A DNA stretch of 64,000 nucleotides, taken from Protea cynaroides (lineage: Eukaryota > Streptophyta > Magnoliopsida > Proteales > Proteaceae). Within the stretch, counting starts at the first letter, position 1, and each line of letters starts with the position of its first letter. The stretch is taken from positions 60,741,510 through 60,805,509 of the forward strand of contig CM053276.1 in the NCBI GenBank assembly GCA_028583415.1, written 5' to 3'. Made by a program: the position numbers and the translations under genes. Of the stretch, positions 1 through 10,828 are shown piece by piece. The notes beneath the pieces are model-generated. The model was not told where the DNA came from. It made no database searches and was given only the letters and a program-made list of their open reading frames with translations.

Positions 1-2575
1 GACACAATGCTTTCAGGTACACCATGTAATTTGACAATGTTATCCACATATAGCTTGGCTAACCTCTCTAGGGTATACTGTGGTTGTATAGCTATAAAGC
101 GAGCTATCTTATCAGACGATCTACAATCACCCAGACCGCGTCAACTACTCGAGGAGTCAATGGTAATGCGGTGACGAAGTCCATAGTGATGCAGTCCCAT
201 TTCGATGCTGGTTCTGGTAGCGGATGCAACAGTCCTGCAGGTATTTATAGTTTAGCCTTCACCCTCTGACAATTTAGGCATTGAGACATGAATTTAGCTA
301 CATCTGCTTTCATTCCTCTCCACCAATATAATTTCTTCAAATCATGATACATCTTTGTACTTCCAGGATGTATCGAATAGGCGGGGGTGTGAGCTTCCTT
401 CATTTGTCTGTGTCTAATGTCCAAGTTTTCTGTTTCAAGAACACATACTCTTCCTTTCTACTTCAGTACCTTTTCATCGTCCAAGATGAACTCAGGAGTG
501 ATCCTACCTCTTTCGATGTCTTCTTGTACCGTTCTCAGATAAGGGTCTGATTTAATAGTGGCTTTCACTTCATCAATTATATCAGGTACAATCTTCAATG
601 TTGCGAACATATTTGAAAGCCGATGAATAAACCCTTGGTTGGTTGATTCACCCAGTGCATCTATCACGAACTGCTCATTATCGTAATTGAACACTTTTCA
701 TGTAGTACACATTGCTGCAGTCGTGTTAACCTCTCCTTGAGATTTTATCATTGTTTTTCTGCTTAGCGCATTAGCAACTACATTAGCCTTTCTTGGATGA
801 TATTGGATATCACAATCATAATCCTTCAATAATTACAGCCATCTTCTTTGTTTCATGTTCAACTCCTTCTGATTGAAAAGATAAGTGAGACTCTTATGAT
901 CTGATTTAATCTGAAATTTCTCTCCATACAAATAATGTCTCCATATCTTGACAGCATGTACTACTGCCACTAATTCCAAGTCATGAGTGGGATAGTTCTT
1001 CTCATGTGTCTTCAGTTGTCTTGAGGCATACATAATTACTTGTTCTCCTTACATAAGTACACATCCTAAATCCAACCCAGACGCATCAGTGTATAAGAAA
1101 ATGGCTGTCCTAGAATAAGAATAGTCAAGATCGGAGCAGATATCAATCTAGCCTTCAATGTTTGAAAACTTTTCTCACATTTATCAGTCCAAACAAACTT
1201 TTCTCCTTTCTTAGTCAAACTGGTGAGAGGTACGGCAATTCTAGAATAGTCTTCCATGAATCGTCGATAATACCCAGCTAGACCTAGGAAACTTCTAATT
1301 TCTGTAATGCTTTTCGGTGCTTACCACTTTACAATGGCTTTAATCTTGCTGGGATCCACTTTAATTCCTTCAGCGGATACAACATGGCCAAAGAAAGCGA
1401 CCTCATTTAACCAAAACTCACACTTTGTAAATTTGGCGTAAAGCTTGTCTTTCCTTAATCGCTGCAGAGTGGCTCTTAGATTCATGACATGAGTTTCCTT
1501 GTCCTTAGAGTAGACCAATATATCATCAATAAACATAATGACTGATGTATCCAACATATCATGGAATACCCGATTCATGAGTTCCATAAAAGTTATGGGT
1601 GCGTTAGTCAATTTAAAAGACATGACTAAAAATTCATAATGTCCATATCTTGTTCTGAATGCTGTTTTTAAAATGTTGCCGTCCTTAATCTTCAACTGAT
1701 GGTATCCTGACCGAAGATCAATCTTGGAGAATACCTTGGCACCTTGCAACTGATCGAACAAGTCATCGATCCGAGGCAATGGGTGTCGATTCTTGATCGT
1801 CAACTTATTCAATTCTCGGTAGTCTATACACAGTCGAACACTATCGTCTTTCTTCTTTACAAACAATACTGGTGCTCCCCATGGTGATATGCTAGGTCTG
1901 ATGTAACCCTTGTCCAATAATTCCTATAATTGTACTTTTAATTCCTTCAATTCAGTAGGAGCCATTCTATAGGGTGCTTTAGATACTGGTGCGGCTCCAG
2001 GTATCAGATCTATAACGAACTCTGTCGCTCAGTCCGGTGGTAGTCCTAGTAGTTCTTCAGGAAATACATCTGAAAAGTCATGCACCACATCAATATTCTT
2101 CATTTGTGGTACTTCCTTGGTGAGGTCGACCACTAATACTAGATACCCAACTCCTCCTTTCTCGAGGCATTTCCTAGCCTTTAATGCAGAGAGGATGAGT
2201 TTTCGTTTACGGGGAAGTTTGGTTCCCGCCAAACTAAACTCTGCCCCTTCCTTGTCCTTAAATGTTAGCTTCTTTTCTACACATAATAGGTTTGTAGAAT
2301 GCCGAGCTAACTAGTCCATTCCCAAGATGACGTCAAAGTCTGCCATATCAAGTTGAATCAAGGTTGCATCCAAAGTCTTCTCGTCAATAAGAACTGGACA
2401 TCATAACCTTTTTCTAATTCCACTTCTAATCCCATCGATGATCGTACAAGCAGTTTATAGTCTAAAGATTTGAGGGGTAGATTCAGCTTCTTTCCAAATG
2501 ACACAGATTTAAAAGAATGAGTAGCTCCAGAATCAAAGAGTACTCTAGCGGGTATGCCATTAATAGGTACGATAC
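1..2575 (-). pseudogene. pol: Element A pol (protease-RT-RNase H-integrase), decayed and truncated
   Basis: Encodes the enzymes that process, copy and insert the element. On the minus strand: aspartic protease just below 2575; reverse transcriptase about 1930-1290 with the FIDD active-site motif near 1530; RNase H about 1250-760; integrase zinc-binding HHCC region about 410-265; integrase core running off the window edge. Breaks include a CAA-to-TAG type stop before the RT (about 1925), a stop after VKW near 1320, a small deletion/frameshift near 1100 in RNase H and a TAA in place of a Gln codon near 1050. The longest open piece is the RT (1321-1917). It follows gag after the 69 nt intron candidate at 2576-2644. 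Confidence 0.88.
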
Positions 2576-2644
2576 CTATGATTTGTTTTAGTTTTAGTCT
2601 ATATGCTCACACAATGTAACACAATTGAAAGGTTCAGGTCATAC
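2576..2644 (-). other. Element A gag-pol junction intron candidate (69 nt)
   Basis: On the minus strand this starts GTATGACC after CACAG and ends ATCATAG before GTATCG, so it has GT...AG ends. It contains an in-frame TGA and ends the gag frame if kept. The same sequence lies at the same codon in B, C and D. A branch-like GACTAAA lies about 20 nt before the acceptor. Splicing is inferred from sequence only. Confidence 0.6.
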
Positions 2645-3917
2645 CTGTGACCACATCAGGCGATGCGACAACATCCTCAGATGTAACAGCATAAACCTTT
2701 CCTTGCTGTAGCTGCTTTCTGGGTTTAGGACACTCCCTTGAATAATGTCCTACTTGGTTGCAGTTAAAGCATTTTACTCCTTTATTGTTTTGCTTTTATT
2801 GCGGTTGAGCTGCTGTAGTAGTCTTGGCTGCAGCATTAAAGCCTTGAGTACGGAAGGGTTTAAATGTCCTTGTATTCCCTCCGTTGTATGAATTTCTGTT
2901 TGGCCTTTTAATACCCTTATTTTGAGCAAAGTAGCTCTCTTTCTGGCTCGACTCTATTACTCGAGCAATTTGTACGGCTTCGTTGTAAACCTTCTTTTCC
3001 AATCCCAGAACATGCTCATGGATGCTTCCCCTGAGTCCCGTGATGAACCTCCGGGTCTTTGTGTTTTCTTCCTGCATGCTGACGGGTGTAAAGAAAAACA
3101 ACTCCTCATAACGTTGTTGGTATGCATCCACAGTCATCTGGCCCTGATATAAACTCAGGAACTCTCTCTCCATAGAATCTCTGAAACTTCTGGGGAAGTA
3201 CTTCTCAAAGAATGCCTCTTTATATATAACCCAGGTCAATTGGGCGTGCTTTGTTAACAGATAAGTCCGTGTGGACTTCCACCAGTGGTGTGCTTCGCCT
3301 TTCAGCATGAAGGTTGCACACAACACTTTCTCCTCCTCATTCACTGTCATCATCATAAAATTTCTTTCCATTTCGTCGATCTAGTGTGCTGGAAACAAAA
3401 GATCTACTAGCGTACCATTATATTCTTTGGGCTTCATCTTCAGAAAATGCTCGATCAGTCAAGAGTGGTCCAGCTGATACGAAGCATAGGCCCCATACAT
3501 ATGTGGTTGGTACTGGTAACTGCCTTGAGCTACCTCAGGATTCTACACATGAGTAGGCATGATTGGTGTTTGAGGTGCGTGGGGTACCATGTTGCTTCCC
3601 CCTGGAACTGTGCTAGCGTGCCCTATTGGCATAGGTATCGTATGTGCAGCTGAAAAAACCATGCCTATAGCAGCCTGCATATTGGCTTGCACCTGTTGTA
3701 TTTGCTGCAGCTATTGTGCCAACTTCATTACTGTTGTAGCCAGATCTGTAGGTGGGGCTGGCAAGTTTGTAGGATTTGCCTGGCCACTAGCCACTGGCGG
3801 TGTCATATTCAGATTCTCCAGTGCTTCATGATTTACATGGCTGTCTTCCTCCACAGGTGGTGGTGGTGGTGGTGGAATTAGGTTACGACCTCGTCTGGTC
3901 ACCCTTCGCCCAGCCAT
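2645..3917 (-). pseudogene. gag: Element A gag (capsid/nucleocapsid), decayed
   Basis: Structural protein that packages the element RNA. The start is ATG at 3917 (MAGRRVTRRGR), followed by a Pro-rich N-terminus, then the retrotransposon gag domain (MERNFMMMTVNEEEK, HHWWKS, FFEKYFPRSFRDSMEREFL) around 3371-2900, and a CCHC zinc knuckle near 2785-2735. Stops interrupt it: CAG-to-TAG near 3711, TGG-to-TAG near 3374 and a Gln-to-stop near 2796. Gag normally runs about 400-420 residues here, as in the more intact copy in D. It is transcribed away from the antisense gene at 4887. Confidence 0.88.
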
Positions 3918-4886
3918 TTCCTATTCTGGTGGTGGTAGTGTCTGAAAAACAGTCATAGAACATGTGAGGCAATCATTATAAGTTGTTCCTAACTCAAAAT
4001 CCAACTAATCAATATAAATTTCCAATTTTTTAGATCATTCTGACAAAATACTGTATTTTCCATCGTAGGGTCGATGGTAGGGTCGGTCCTCATGCGATCC
4101 TAGGGTATGCGACCCTAATAAACCCTGTCAGCTTACCGAGAGCCTAGGGTCGATGGTAGGGTCGGTATATGTCCGACCCTAGGTCCGACCCATGGTTCTC
4201 TGTTAGATCACTGAGAGCCTAGGGTCGATGGTAGGGTTTGACGTAGGGTCGCACATTTTGGTCGAATTCTGTGACCCTATGATCCAAAATTAGGTTTTTT
4301 AAATCCGATTTTGGATTCATTTCCCATTCTTTCTCCTTTCTTCCAACTCAACTCGCTTCTTCTGAGTTGCTACAGTATCGATCCCTAGGGTTTGGTGATT
4401 GTTTCTTCCATTCACGACTCCCACTCCGTCTCTTCAGGTATGCTCTCTACTGTTTCCCATTTTTAAGCTTTCTAAACTAGGTTTTCATCCATTTACATCG
4501 TTTTCTTCAAATTAAACTTTTTCTAACCGTAAAAATTTAATTTTTATGGGGGCTTTTGCTATTGGTCACCCAATGGACGCAAGCCCTAAAAAATATTTGA
4601 GTTTCATCGGTTGGTTATTGAGAAACTTGAATTTTTTTTTCCATTTTTGACCTTATTTTTGAGATTTTTTGAATTTATTGAAATTTCTTCAAATTCAATC
4701 TTTCTAGATTAAATTTCCAACTATATGAGCTTTGCAGGATGGTTTGGAACCTATGTAAGTCCTCCTGCTCAGTTGTTTGGGTGAAAAGTGAGGCTTTTGA
4801 CCAAATCATGCCGTTATAATGTCAAAATTTTGAGTTTTTCACCATTACTAATATCTTATTTGTTTATCTGTGTCTTGACAGATAGT
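3918..4886. promoter_or_regulatory. Element A divergent spacer between gag and the antisense gene
   Basis: No coding frame. From left to right: gag leader (with a TTTTTCAG tract on the minus strand near 3940), a cluster of AGGGTCG / CGACCCT motifs in both orientations at about 4065-4275, and then on the plus strand a pyrimidine-rich leader and a GT...AG intron candidate (4438-4881) ending 5 nt before the antisense ATG. Because gag and the accessory gene point away from each other, this must hold the promoter of the plus-strand gene if that gene is expressed. No clear TATA box is seen. Confidence 0.5.
4438..4881 (+). other. 5'-UTR intron candidate of element A antisense gene
   Basis: Donor CAG|GTATGC at 4437/4438 and acceptor TTGACAG|ATAG at 4881/4882, 444 nt. 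The interval is AT-rich as plant introns are. Position and splice dinucleotides are conserved in B, C and D. Not proven by transcripts. Confidence 0.5.
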
Positions 4887-6223
4887 ATGGCTCATACCAA
4901 GGTTCCTAGGGCTCATGACCCAGTTCGTTTCCGCTCCAACGAAGCTGAAGCTCAGTATGCTCGCTATGAGCGTAAGAAAGTAGAGGGGGGTCGCTGTGTG
5001 AACTTGGCTAGTCTAGCCTTGTTCAATGGTGACATGGGCTGGCTTCCTGTGATCACCTATGAGGCTTGTACCCATCTTGATTTGGTGAGATAGTTCTATT
5101 GCAATCTCCAGGTAGTGGGGGATCGCAATGACACAGAGAGGGGTAGGGAGCTCAGGATCACTAGCTACGTCAAGGGGGTGGAGGTTTCTTTTAACTACCA
5201 GTAGTTGACTGATCTTTTGGGCATATCAAATGATGGCGCTTTGGTGTATTGTGCTCCCAAGGAGCCCCAGTTCCTATCCTTAGAGATGTGTGCTGAGATT
5301 GATAGTCAGCTCATCAGATATGATCGTTGGGAGATGAAGGTGATCAACCTACATCCAGAGCCTCGGGTGTACTGCAAAATTATCCACCACAACCTGATAC
5401 CCCGAGTAGATATTATGAGAGGATCTCCAAGTTGACTCAGTATGTCCTCTACTGTATTTACACCAGGCGGCTTGCTTTTCTTCCTTACATTATTATCCGG
5501 ACGATGATCTGCGCTACGCTGCCTGGTCAGTTGGGCAACTTACCCTATGGATGTCTGATCACTACACTGCTCACCCGCCTACACATTGACTTAGTAGATG
5601 AGAGGATTCAGGAGAAGACCTTCTCATCGGATCTTGACTTGGAGGCAATCAGTAAGATGGGTATGCGGGATGCTCAGGTCAGTGATGATGAGAGGAACGC
5701 TTTGGTGTGTCCTCGTACTCGAGTAGAGGAAGCAGACTTCGCTGCAGCAGTAGCAGCAGCAGGAGCAGGGGTCCATGGGGGTTATGCTGAAGATGAGGAT
5801 AGTATGTACATGGATGTAGACTCCATACCTTCTCCATCACCTCTACATTCTACTGGAGCTGGTCCATCTCGGGCTCCTTCATACATGGCTGGTCCTTCAC
5901 ACCCACCCTCTGATGATATGATGGGGCTACTGTACGAGATTAGAGAGGGTCAGCACGTAACTGATTTGAGAGTGGGAGAGCTTCTAGATGCTAAGTGCAT
6001 GACTGATGGGAGAGTAGGCGAGCTTATAGATGCCCAGCGTGCTACTGATGGGAGAGTAGACGAGTTCCTGGATGCTCAGCGTGTGTCTAATTAGTGGATG
6101 GCCGAGTTGACAGCTAGTCTCCAGACGACCTAGACTCAGGTAGCCTGTTTAACTAGAGTGTATGCTGAGGACTACGACAGAGATCGCGAGGCACCTCCTC
6201 CTCCAGCACCTCTAGCTCCATGA
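4887..6223 (+). pseudogene. Element A antisense accessory gene (plant transposon protein domain), decayed
   Basis: Gene on the strand opposite to gag-pol. The start is MAHTKVPRAHDPVRFRS and the natural end ...APPPPAPLAP then TGA at 6223. It resembles the putative plant transposon protein domain (FYCNL, VKGVEV, LLGIS, then the NLPYG..ITTLLTRLxxDL block). The C-terminus is Ala/Pro/Ser-rich and then has three copies of a 14-residue unit of the type DGRVGELIDAQRAT. Damage: a small deletion after ALFN relative to the other copies, CAG-to-TAG stops near 5092 and 5203, a frameshift before 5420, and further stops near 6093 and 6133. Function is unknown; no catalytic motif is recognisable. The whole gene lies within the element between PBS and gag. 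Confidence 0.75.
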
Positions 6224-6497
6224 TGTACCTTTTCTTTCATTTTTCCTTGTACTATAGAGTAACTGTGGATTGTGGACCGTACTCTGATTTAGATATTTGT
6301 ATATGCATACGTTGCTTTTTACTCGAGTGTATATGAAACTTGTTTTCCCTTTTATATATGCATTATTCTCTTTCTTAATTTTGTCTCAAATAACACAGGT
6401 GCTTATAATGTGTTCTTATTACAACTTTTAAATTTTATCCTAACTCAGTTCACGAACTTTTATGAAAGTATACAGATTTAATAGATAGGGCCTGAGG
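6224..6497. other. Element A leader between antisense-gene stop and PBS, with hairpin
   Basis: Non-coding 274 bases, AT-rich. It holds an inverted repeat AGAGTA (6256-6261) / TACTCT (6280-6285), which is conserved at the same place in all four elements. It could serve as the 3' end of the antisense transcript or as a leader structure of the genomic RNA. Confidence 0.4.
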
Positions 6498-6509
6498 GAT
6501 CTGATACCA
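6498..6509 (-). other. Element A primer binding site (tRNA-iMet type, one mismatch)
   Basis: On the minus strand reads TGGTATCAGATC, against TGGTATCAGAGC in B, C and D, which is complementary to the 3' end of plant initiator tRNA-Met. It lies 3 bases inside the LTR boundary. Confidence 0.85.
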
Positions 6510-6791
6510 AGTTATCACACCCCAATTCCGCACTATTCAGAATGGTGTGATGAGCCGCTAATAAACCAACGGTTCAACCAAGATCTCGAATAGGCTGTGT
6601 CCGTTTGCTTAAACCATACACATCACAACCATAATCAGAGTAAATAAACAATAGCAGAAGTCTTATATATTAAATGAACTGAGAGTCTAACTGTGATAAT
6701 GTAAATAAATTATCCAATTATCTCCAAAAAGACTAAGACATAAGTCAAAATAATTAAATCAATTACATTGTTTGTATAACTTAAACAAAAT

Positions 6792-6926
6792 CTAATAAAA
6801 AATACAGGAGTTGCACTCGCATGATGAATCATGCGACTCAGTCATGACTTCTGTCTCCATTGCTGCCACATGCCCGTATGTTGAAGCATTCATATAATCT
6901 TCCACCATCGTACCTGCATCATCAAC
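6792..6926 (-). CDS. LTR-embedded conserved 45-codon open segment (A copy)
   Basis: Reads VDDAGTMVEDYMNAS... and ends HDSSCECNSCIFY then TAG. Exactly 135 nt like the copies in E, B (5'), G, C and D. Function unknown; see the finding on LTR coding segments. It may begin as an exon, since the sequence before it reads TTTAGTTGATGATGCAG|GT. Confidence 0.35.
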   Translation of the reverse strand, partial: VDDAGTMVEDYMNASTYGHVAAMETEVMTESHDSSCECNSCIFY

Positions 6927-8471
6927 TAAAAATATTTCAATTCAAAAAGGGTGAGCACACATCACGGCTCAGTGAGCAAATAAAATAATGCAACAAACAT
7001 ATGCATGCATTCAATTCATATCTTTGGTCTGGTTCATAAGTTTGCAATGGGCAATAGAAAGGATAGGTGGCCGCCGCACCTCTATACACGAATGTATGGA
7101 ACCGCCCAATGGATCAAACACCATTGCCGCCCCCACATGTACCCACCATGGAATAAAGATATAGCTAAAGTGCTTAGGATCGCACCGCATCACACTTCTC
7201 CTGATGCTCTACCCATACCAACAAGTAAGCCCCTATTGGCGAGGGCTTGTAAACTGGGATCGCAACTAACCAATCCTAATGTCAAACAGTGTATCCAAGG
7301 CCTCACCCCAGCATCCCTCAATACGTCTATAGAGATAGAGCTAAGGCCCCCCGGCAGAGTCAGAGACTACACGGTCCGAGACCACCTCCCCTGATGTCCT
7401 ACGACGTAATAGTTCTGCTAAGGTAATGGTGCTACGGCGATGTTAGTGGACAAGACTTAAGTAGAAATAGAGCTAGAGTCTGGTGACCAGGATGAACCAC
7501 AGTGTCACGTCCTCCCCCTGATGCTCCATTCGCATCAAGTATACTAACCACACACATACATTCAAATGTCTATTCCTAGCATCATCATCATCATCATGTT
7601 GTAATAAACGAAATTAAATATGCATGAATAGTAATAACAGGAATAGTAGATGACATGTGATATGTACATTACAATCATACAAGCATAGAATCATTCATGG
7701 TATTGGACTCAATAAACGAAAACAGTTTAATATTAACCAATTAATTTAGGTCTTGTTCCCTCACCTTTGATTGAGCATAGATCCTCGTTCAAGCTTTATG
7801 AATTACTTTTAAATCACTAGAACTACCTAACAAGTCGATAGATTTTAATTATAATTAATTCTAATAGATTTAGACTGACTGAAATCGTAGGGTCGCAGGT
7901 AGGGTAGCACCTAGGGTAGCAGTTTCTATAACCCTAGGGTGTAGGGTCGGACGTGGGGTCGGATACCATTCTACCCTACATGCGACCATACCCTCCCTGG
8001 GACTTCCCGAGGGCATGTGGTCGATCCTGTGGTCTCGTAGGGTCGGATATTATTCGACCCTACGTGCGACCACACGTATTCTGAGTCGACCTTTCATTCT
8101 AAAGTCCATTCTTTCATGTTTGGATCATTTGGCTTACTTTCATGATCCATTCTATGATTGTTCTATGGCTCAAAACTCCAAGTTATACACTATTCATTGT
8201 CCATAATAATTTCTTCCATGAAATATCTTAGAACTTGTCCATGGATGGATGATTTGGATTTCTCCTAATCCTATGTTCTTCATAACTATTCTAGGATCTC
8301 TTATTCAGGTAAGGAATTAGGTTCATACATTTATTCAGAGGTTTCTCTGAACTTCCTCCTCTTCCTTAGTCTTCTTCTTTAAGTTTCCTTATTTTCTTCT
8401 CTTCCTTTTCTTTCTCTTTCTCTCACTTTCAATTAGGGTTGTAAAGGAGTGAAAGAGGCTAAGGGACATCC

Positions 8472-8479
8472 TATTTATA
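8472..8479 (-). promoter_or_regulatory. TATA box of element A 5' LTR
   Basis: TATAAATA on the minus strand, followed by GGATGTCCCT, at the same relative place (about 365 bp from the LTR start) as in all other LTRs here. It should drive gag-pol transcription. Confidence 0.7.
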
Positions 8480-8843
8480 GAGGAAAACCCTCCATAATAA
8501 GTCCCAATGAGTTTAGGAAAGATCCCCTTGGAAATAGGAAAGTTTCCTAATTTTTGGTTTCTGTCTGTCATCGAAGGGTTGGACGTAGGGTCGTAGGATC
8601 CGTCGACCCTACACCTTCTTAGTAATTCGACCCTATGACTAAAAAGTCATGGGTTGGACTTCTGTTGAGATGGGGTCGACCCTACCTGTTTAGGCATGCG
8701 ACCCTACCCTCACATTTATTATTTTTGGGTCAGACTCATACCTGGTCTTGTGATTTCTTCACGCACTTGGTCCACTTGGCTCGACCATGATAGTAGACCT
8801 AGTATAAGGTGGTAAGACCGGTTAGTTCGATACGGGTCTTACA

Positions 8844-9533
8844 GGTAGGGCATCAAGGTAAGTATTGGCGGTGTTTGATCCGGACACTTTAGCTCTATCT
8901 CTATTCCATGGTGGGTGCATGTGGGATGACAATGGTATTTAATCCATTGGACAGATTCACACACTTGTGTATAGAGGTACGGGGGCCACCAAACCTTTCT
9001 ATAGCATATTGCAAACTTAAAAACCAGACCAAAGATATGAATTAAATGCATGCATATGTTTGTTACATTTTTTGTTTGTTCACTGAGCCGTGATGTGTGC
9101 TTACCCTTTCGACGTTGAATATTTTAGTTGATGATGCAGGTCTTACTATTAAAGATTATGTGAATACACCGATGTACGGACATGTTCCGGCCATGGATGT
9201 AGAAGCTGTAGAAGATACGCATGATCCTTCATGCGAGTGCAACCAGTGTATTTTTTATTAGTTTAGTTATATTTGATTATTGGAACAAGTAATGGGTTAA
9301 TTACTTTTATGTCTTAAGTTTTGAAGATAATTGGATTAATTATTTATCATGGTTAGATGCTTAGTTCATTATTTATAAGAATTCAACTTATTTGTTTGTT
9401 ATCTCTGATTATTATTGTGAAATGTGTGAGTGGTTGATATGGTGGGTACTACCTAATAGAGATCCTGGTTGAACCATTGATTTATTGATGGTTCATCACA
9501 CCATTCTGGTTAGTTTAGAATTAGGGTGTGACA
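8844..9533 (+). repeat. LTR fragment E (3' part of a Tekay-family LTR)
   Basis: Homologous to the last 690 bp of the other LTRs (GTAGGGCATC..., TTTCTATAGC, CACTGAGCCGTGATGTGTGC) and ending TTAGGGTGTGACA. Element A interrupts it on the left. It carries the 45-codon open segment at 9127-9261 (ending DPSCECNQCIFY then TAG). Its 5' part and any internal region lie beyond A, so solo LTR versus 3' LTR cannot be decided. It is itself inserted in LTR F. Confidence 0.85.
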
Positions 9534-10089
9534 GCGGTGGCCGCCAATCCTTTCTATAGCACATTGCAAACTTTAAAACCAGACCAAAGATATGAATTGA
9601 ATGCATGCATATGTTTGTTGCATTGTTTTATTTTCTCACTGAGCTAGGTTGTGAGCTTACCCCACGATACTATTTTCTTTTAGTTTCTAATTATGCAGGT
9701 ATTACCGTTGAAGAATACATGAAGGCACCAACATATAGACATGTGGTAGCTATGGTCAAGCAAGTTGGGGAGGATGAATATGATTCGTCAAACGAGTGTT
9801 TCAATGATGTTTACGCCTAGTGTTTAACTTTTGTATTTTGGTAATTATAATAGTTGTTATATTTATGTTTTGGTTACATGGAGATAATTGATTTATTATT
9901 TACTTATCGTTGTAGAAACCCAGTTCATTATTAATAAGACTTTCGCTATTTACTTTAATATCTCTGATTGATGTGAAATGTCTTTTGGTTTAACATAGTT
10001 GGCACGGTCTATACGAGATCCTAGTTTGAACCGTTGGTTCTCATGACAGTTCATTACACAACTGATTCGTCTAGAATTGGGGTGTGACA
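9534..10089 (+). repeat. LTR fragment F (older, diverged Tekay-family LTR end)
   Basis: Begins GCGGTGGCCGCC and continues with the LTR-end sequence CCTTTCTATAGCACATTGC, ending AGAATTGGGGTGTGACA. More diverged from A-E than they are from each other, so a different subfamily or an older copy. It still keeps the open segment to 9820 (46 codons, one codon longer). E interrupts it on the left; the expected E target duplication starts GCGGT. Confidence 0.8.
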
Positions 10090-10456
10090 AAGCAATAATG
10101 TTTTGGATGAGCTCGTCATAACTAACATGGTGACCACATGCATTGATTTAGAACCCTGGGGTTTGGCTTAGTAGAGCTGCCTTGGCAACTTGGAATGAGC
10201 CGTACAAGATGACAAGAAGCAAATCTATACTTGTCGATTTTACTGAAGTTGGGTCATCTGAGACAACCTTAAATGAGATCTTTTTGAATTTTCCTTTGAT
10301 GGAGGCGTGATGGGCTGATTTAAATCAACAATTAACGTGATTTTAGTTGAAATCATTGCTTTTGGTGAATACCCTCTTGGCATTTAAGGCTGACATCTCT
10401 TCGTGGAGAAATAGCTGCCACGTAGAACATTCTGCCACTCAAAGTTGAGGCGTCTG
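10090..10456. other. Remnant of old element H (3' region), no gene seen
   Basis: 367 bases without a convincing frame. It continues directly across element B into 22171 onward, as shown by the 5-bp duplication GTCTG on both sides of B, so it belongs to the sequence B landed in, probably the 3' LTR or terminal region of H. No PBS or LTR end recognised. Confidence 0.4.
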
Positions 10457-10820
10457 TGTAAGACCCATACCGAACTAACCGGTCTTACCACCTTGTACCA
10501 GGTCTACCTATCATGGTCGAGCCAAGTGGACCAAGTATGTAAAGGAAATCAAAAAACTAGGTATGAATTTGATCCAAAAACAGTAAATATGAGGGTAGGG
10601 TCGCATGCATAAACAGGTAGGGTCGAGCCCACCTCAACAGAGTCCAACCCATGACTTTTTAGTCCTAGGGTCGGATGACTTGAGACCCTAGGGTCGACGG
10701 ATTCTGCGACCCTAGCGTCGACCCTATGGTGACAGATTGAAACCGTGAATTAAGAAACTTTCCTAATTTCAGGGAGTCCTTTCCTAATCTCGATGGGACG
10801 TATTTTGGGAGGTTTTTCTC

Positions 10821-10828
10821 TATAAATA
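10821..10828 (+). promoter_or_regulatory. TATA box of element B 5' LTR
   Basis: TATAAATA 364 bp from the LTR start; transcription of genomic RNA would begin about 30 bp downstream, giving an R-U5 of roughly 1.8 kb. Confidence 0.7.

Larger units (their letters stand above)
1..8843 (-). mobile_element. Element A: Tekay/Del-type Ty3/gypsy retrotransposon, 5' part
   Basis: Minus-strand LTR retrotransposon cut by the left window edge. From right to left it has a 5' LTR (6513-8843), a PBS, an accessory gene on the opposite (plus) strand, a divergent spacer, gag and pol up to the integrase core. The missing part should be the rest of integrase, the chromodomain and the 3' LTR. It is inserted in an older LTR (E), so its flanking duplication should begin with GGTAG at 8844, but the other copy is outside the window. 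The lineage call rests on RT/integrase resemblance to elements B-D, which carry a C-terminal chromodomain and the same tRNA-iMet PBS. Confidence 0.9.
6513..8843 (-). repeat. Element A 5' LTR
   Basis: 2331 bp. On the plus strand it runs from TATCACACCCC to GGGTCTTACA, so on the element strand it is TGTAAGACCC...GGTGTGATA, the terminal CA having mutated to TA. It contains the CAT microsatellite, TAGGGTCG/CGACCCTA clusters, a TATA box (8472-8479) and the conserved LTR open segment (6792-6926, minus). Confidence 0.93.

Noticed and set aside
4065..4275. Telomere-like repeats (CCCTA / TAGGG)
   Set aside because: The shared unit is AGGGTCG with irregular spacing and both orientations; no TTTAGGG tandem array.
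7005..7394. Plus-strand frame of 129 codons in the A LTR (and antisense LTR frames elsewhere)
   Set aside because: Opposite to the conserved LTR frame; not preserved at the same position in the other LTRs.
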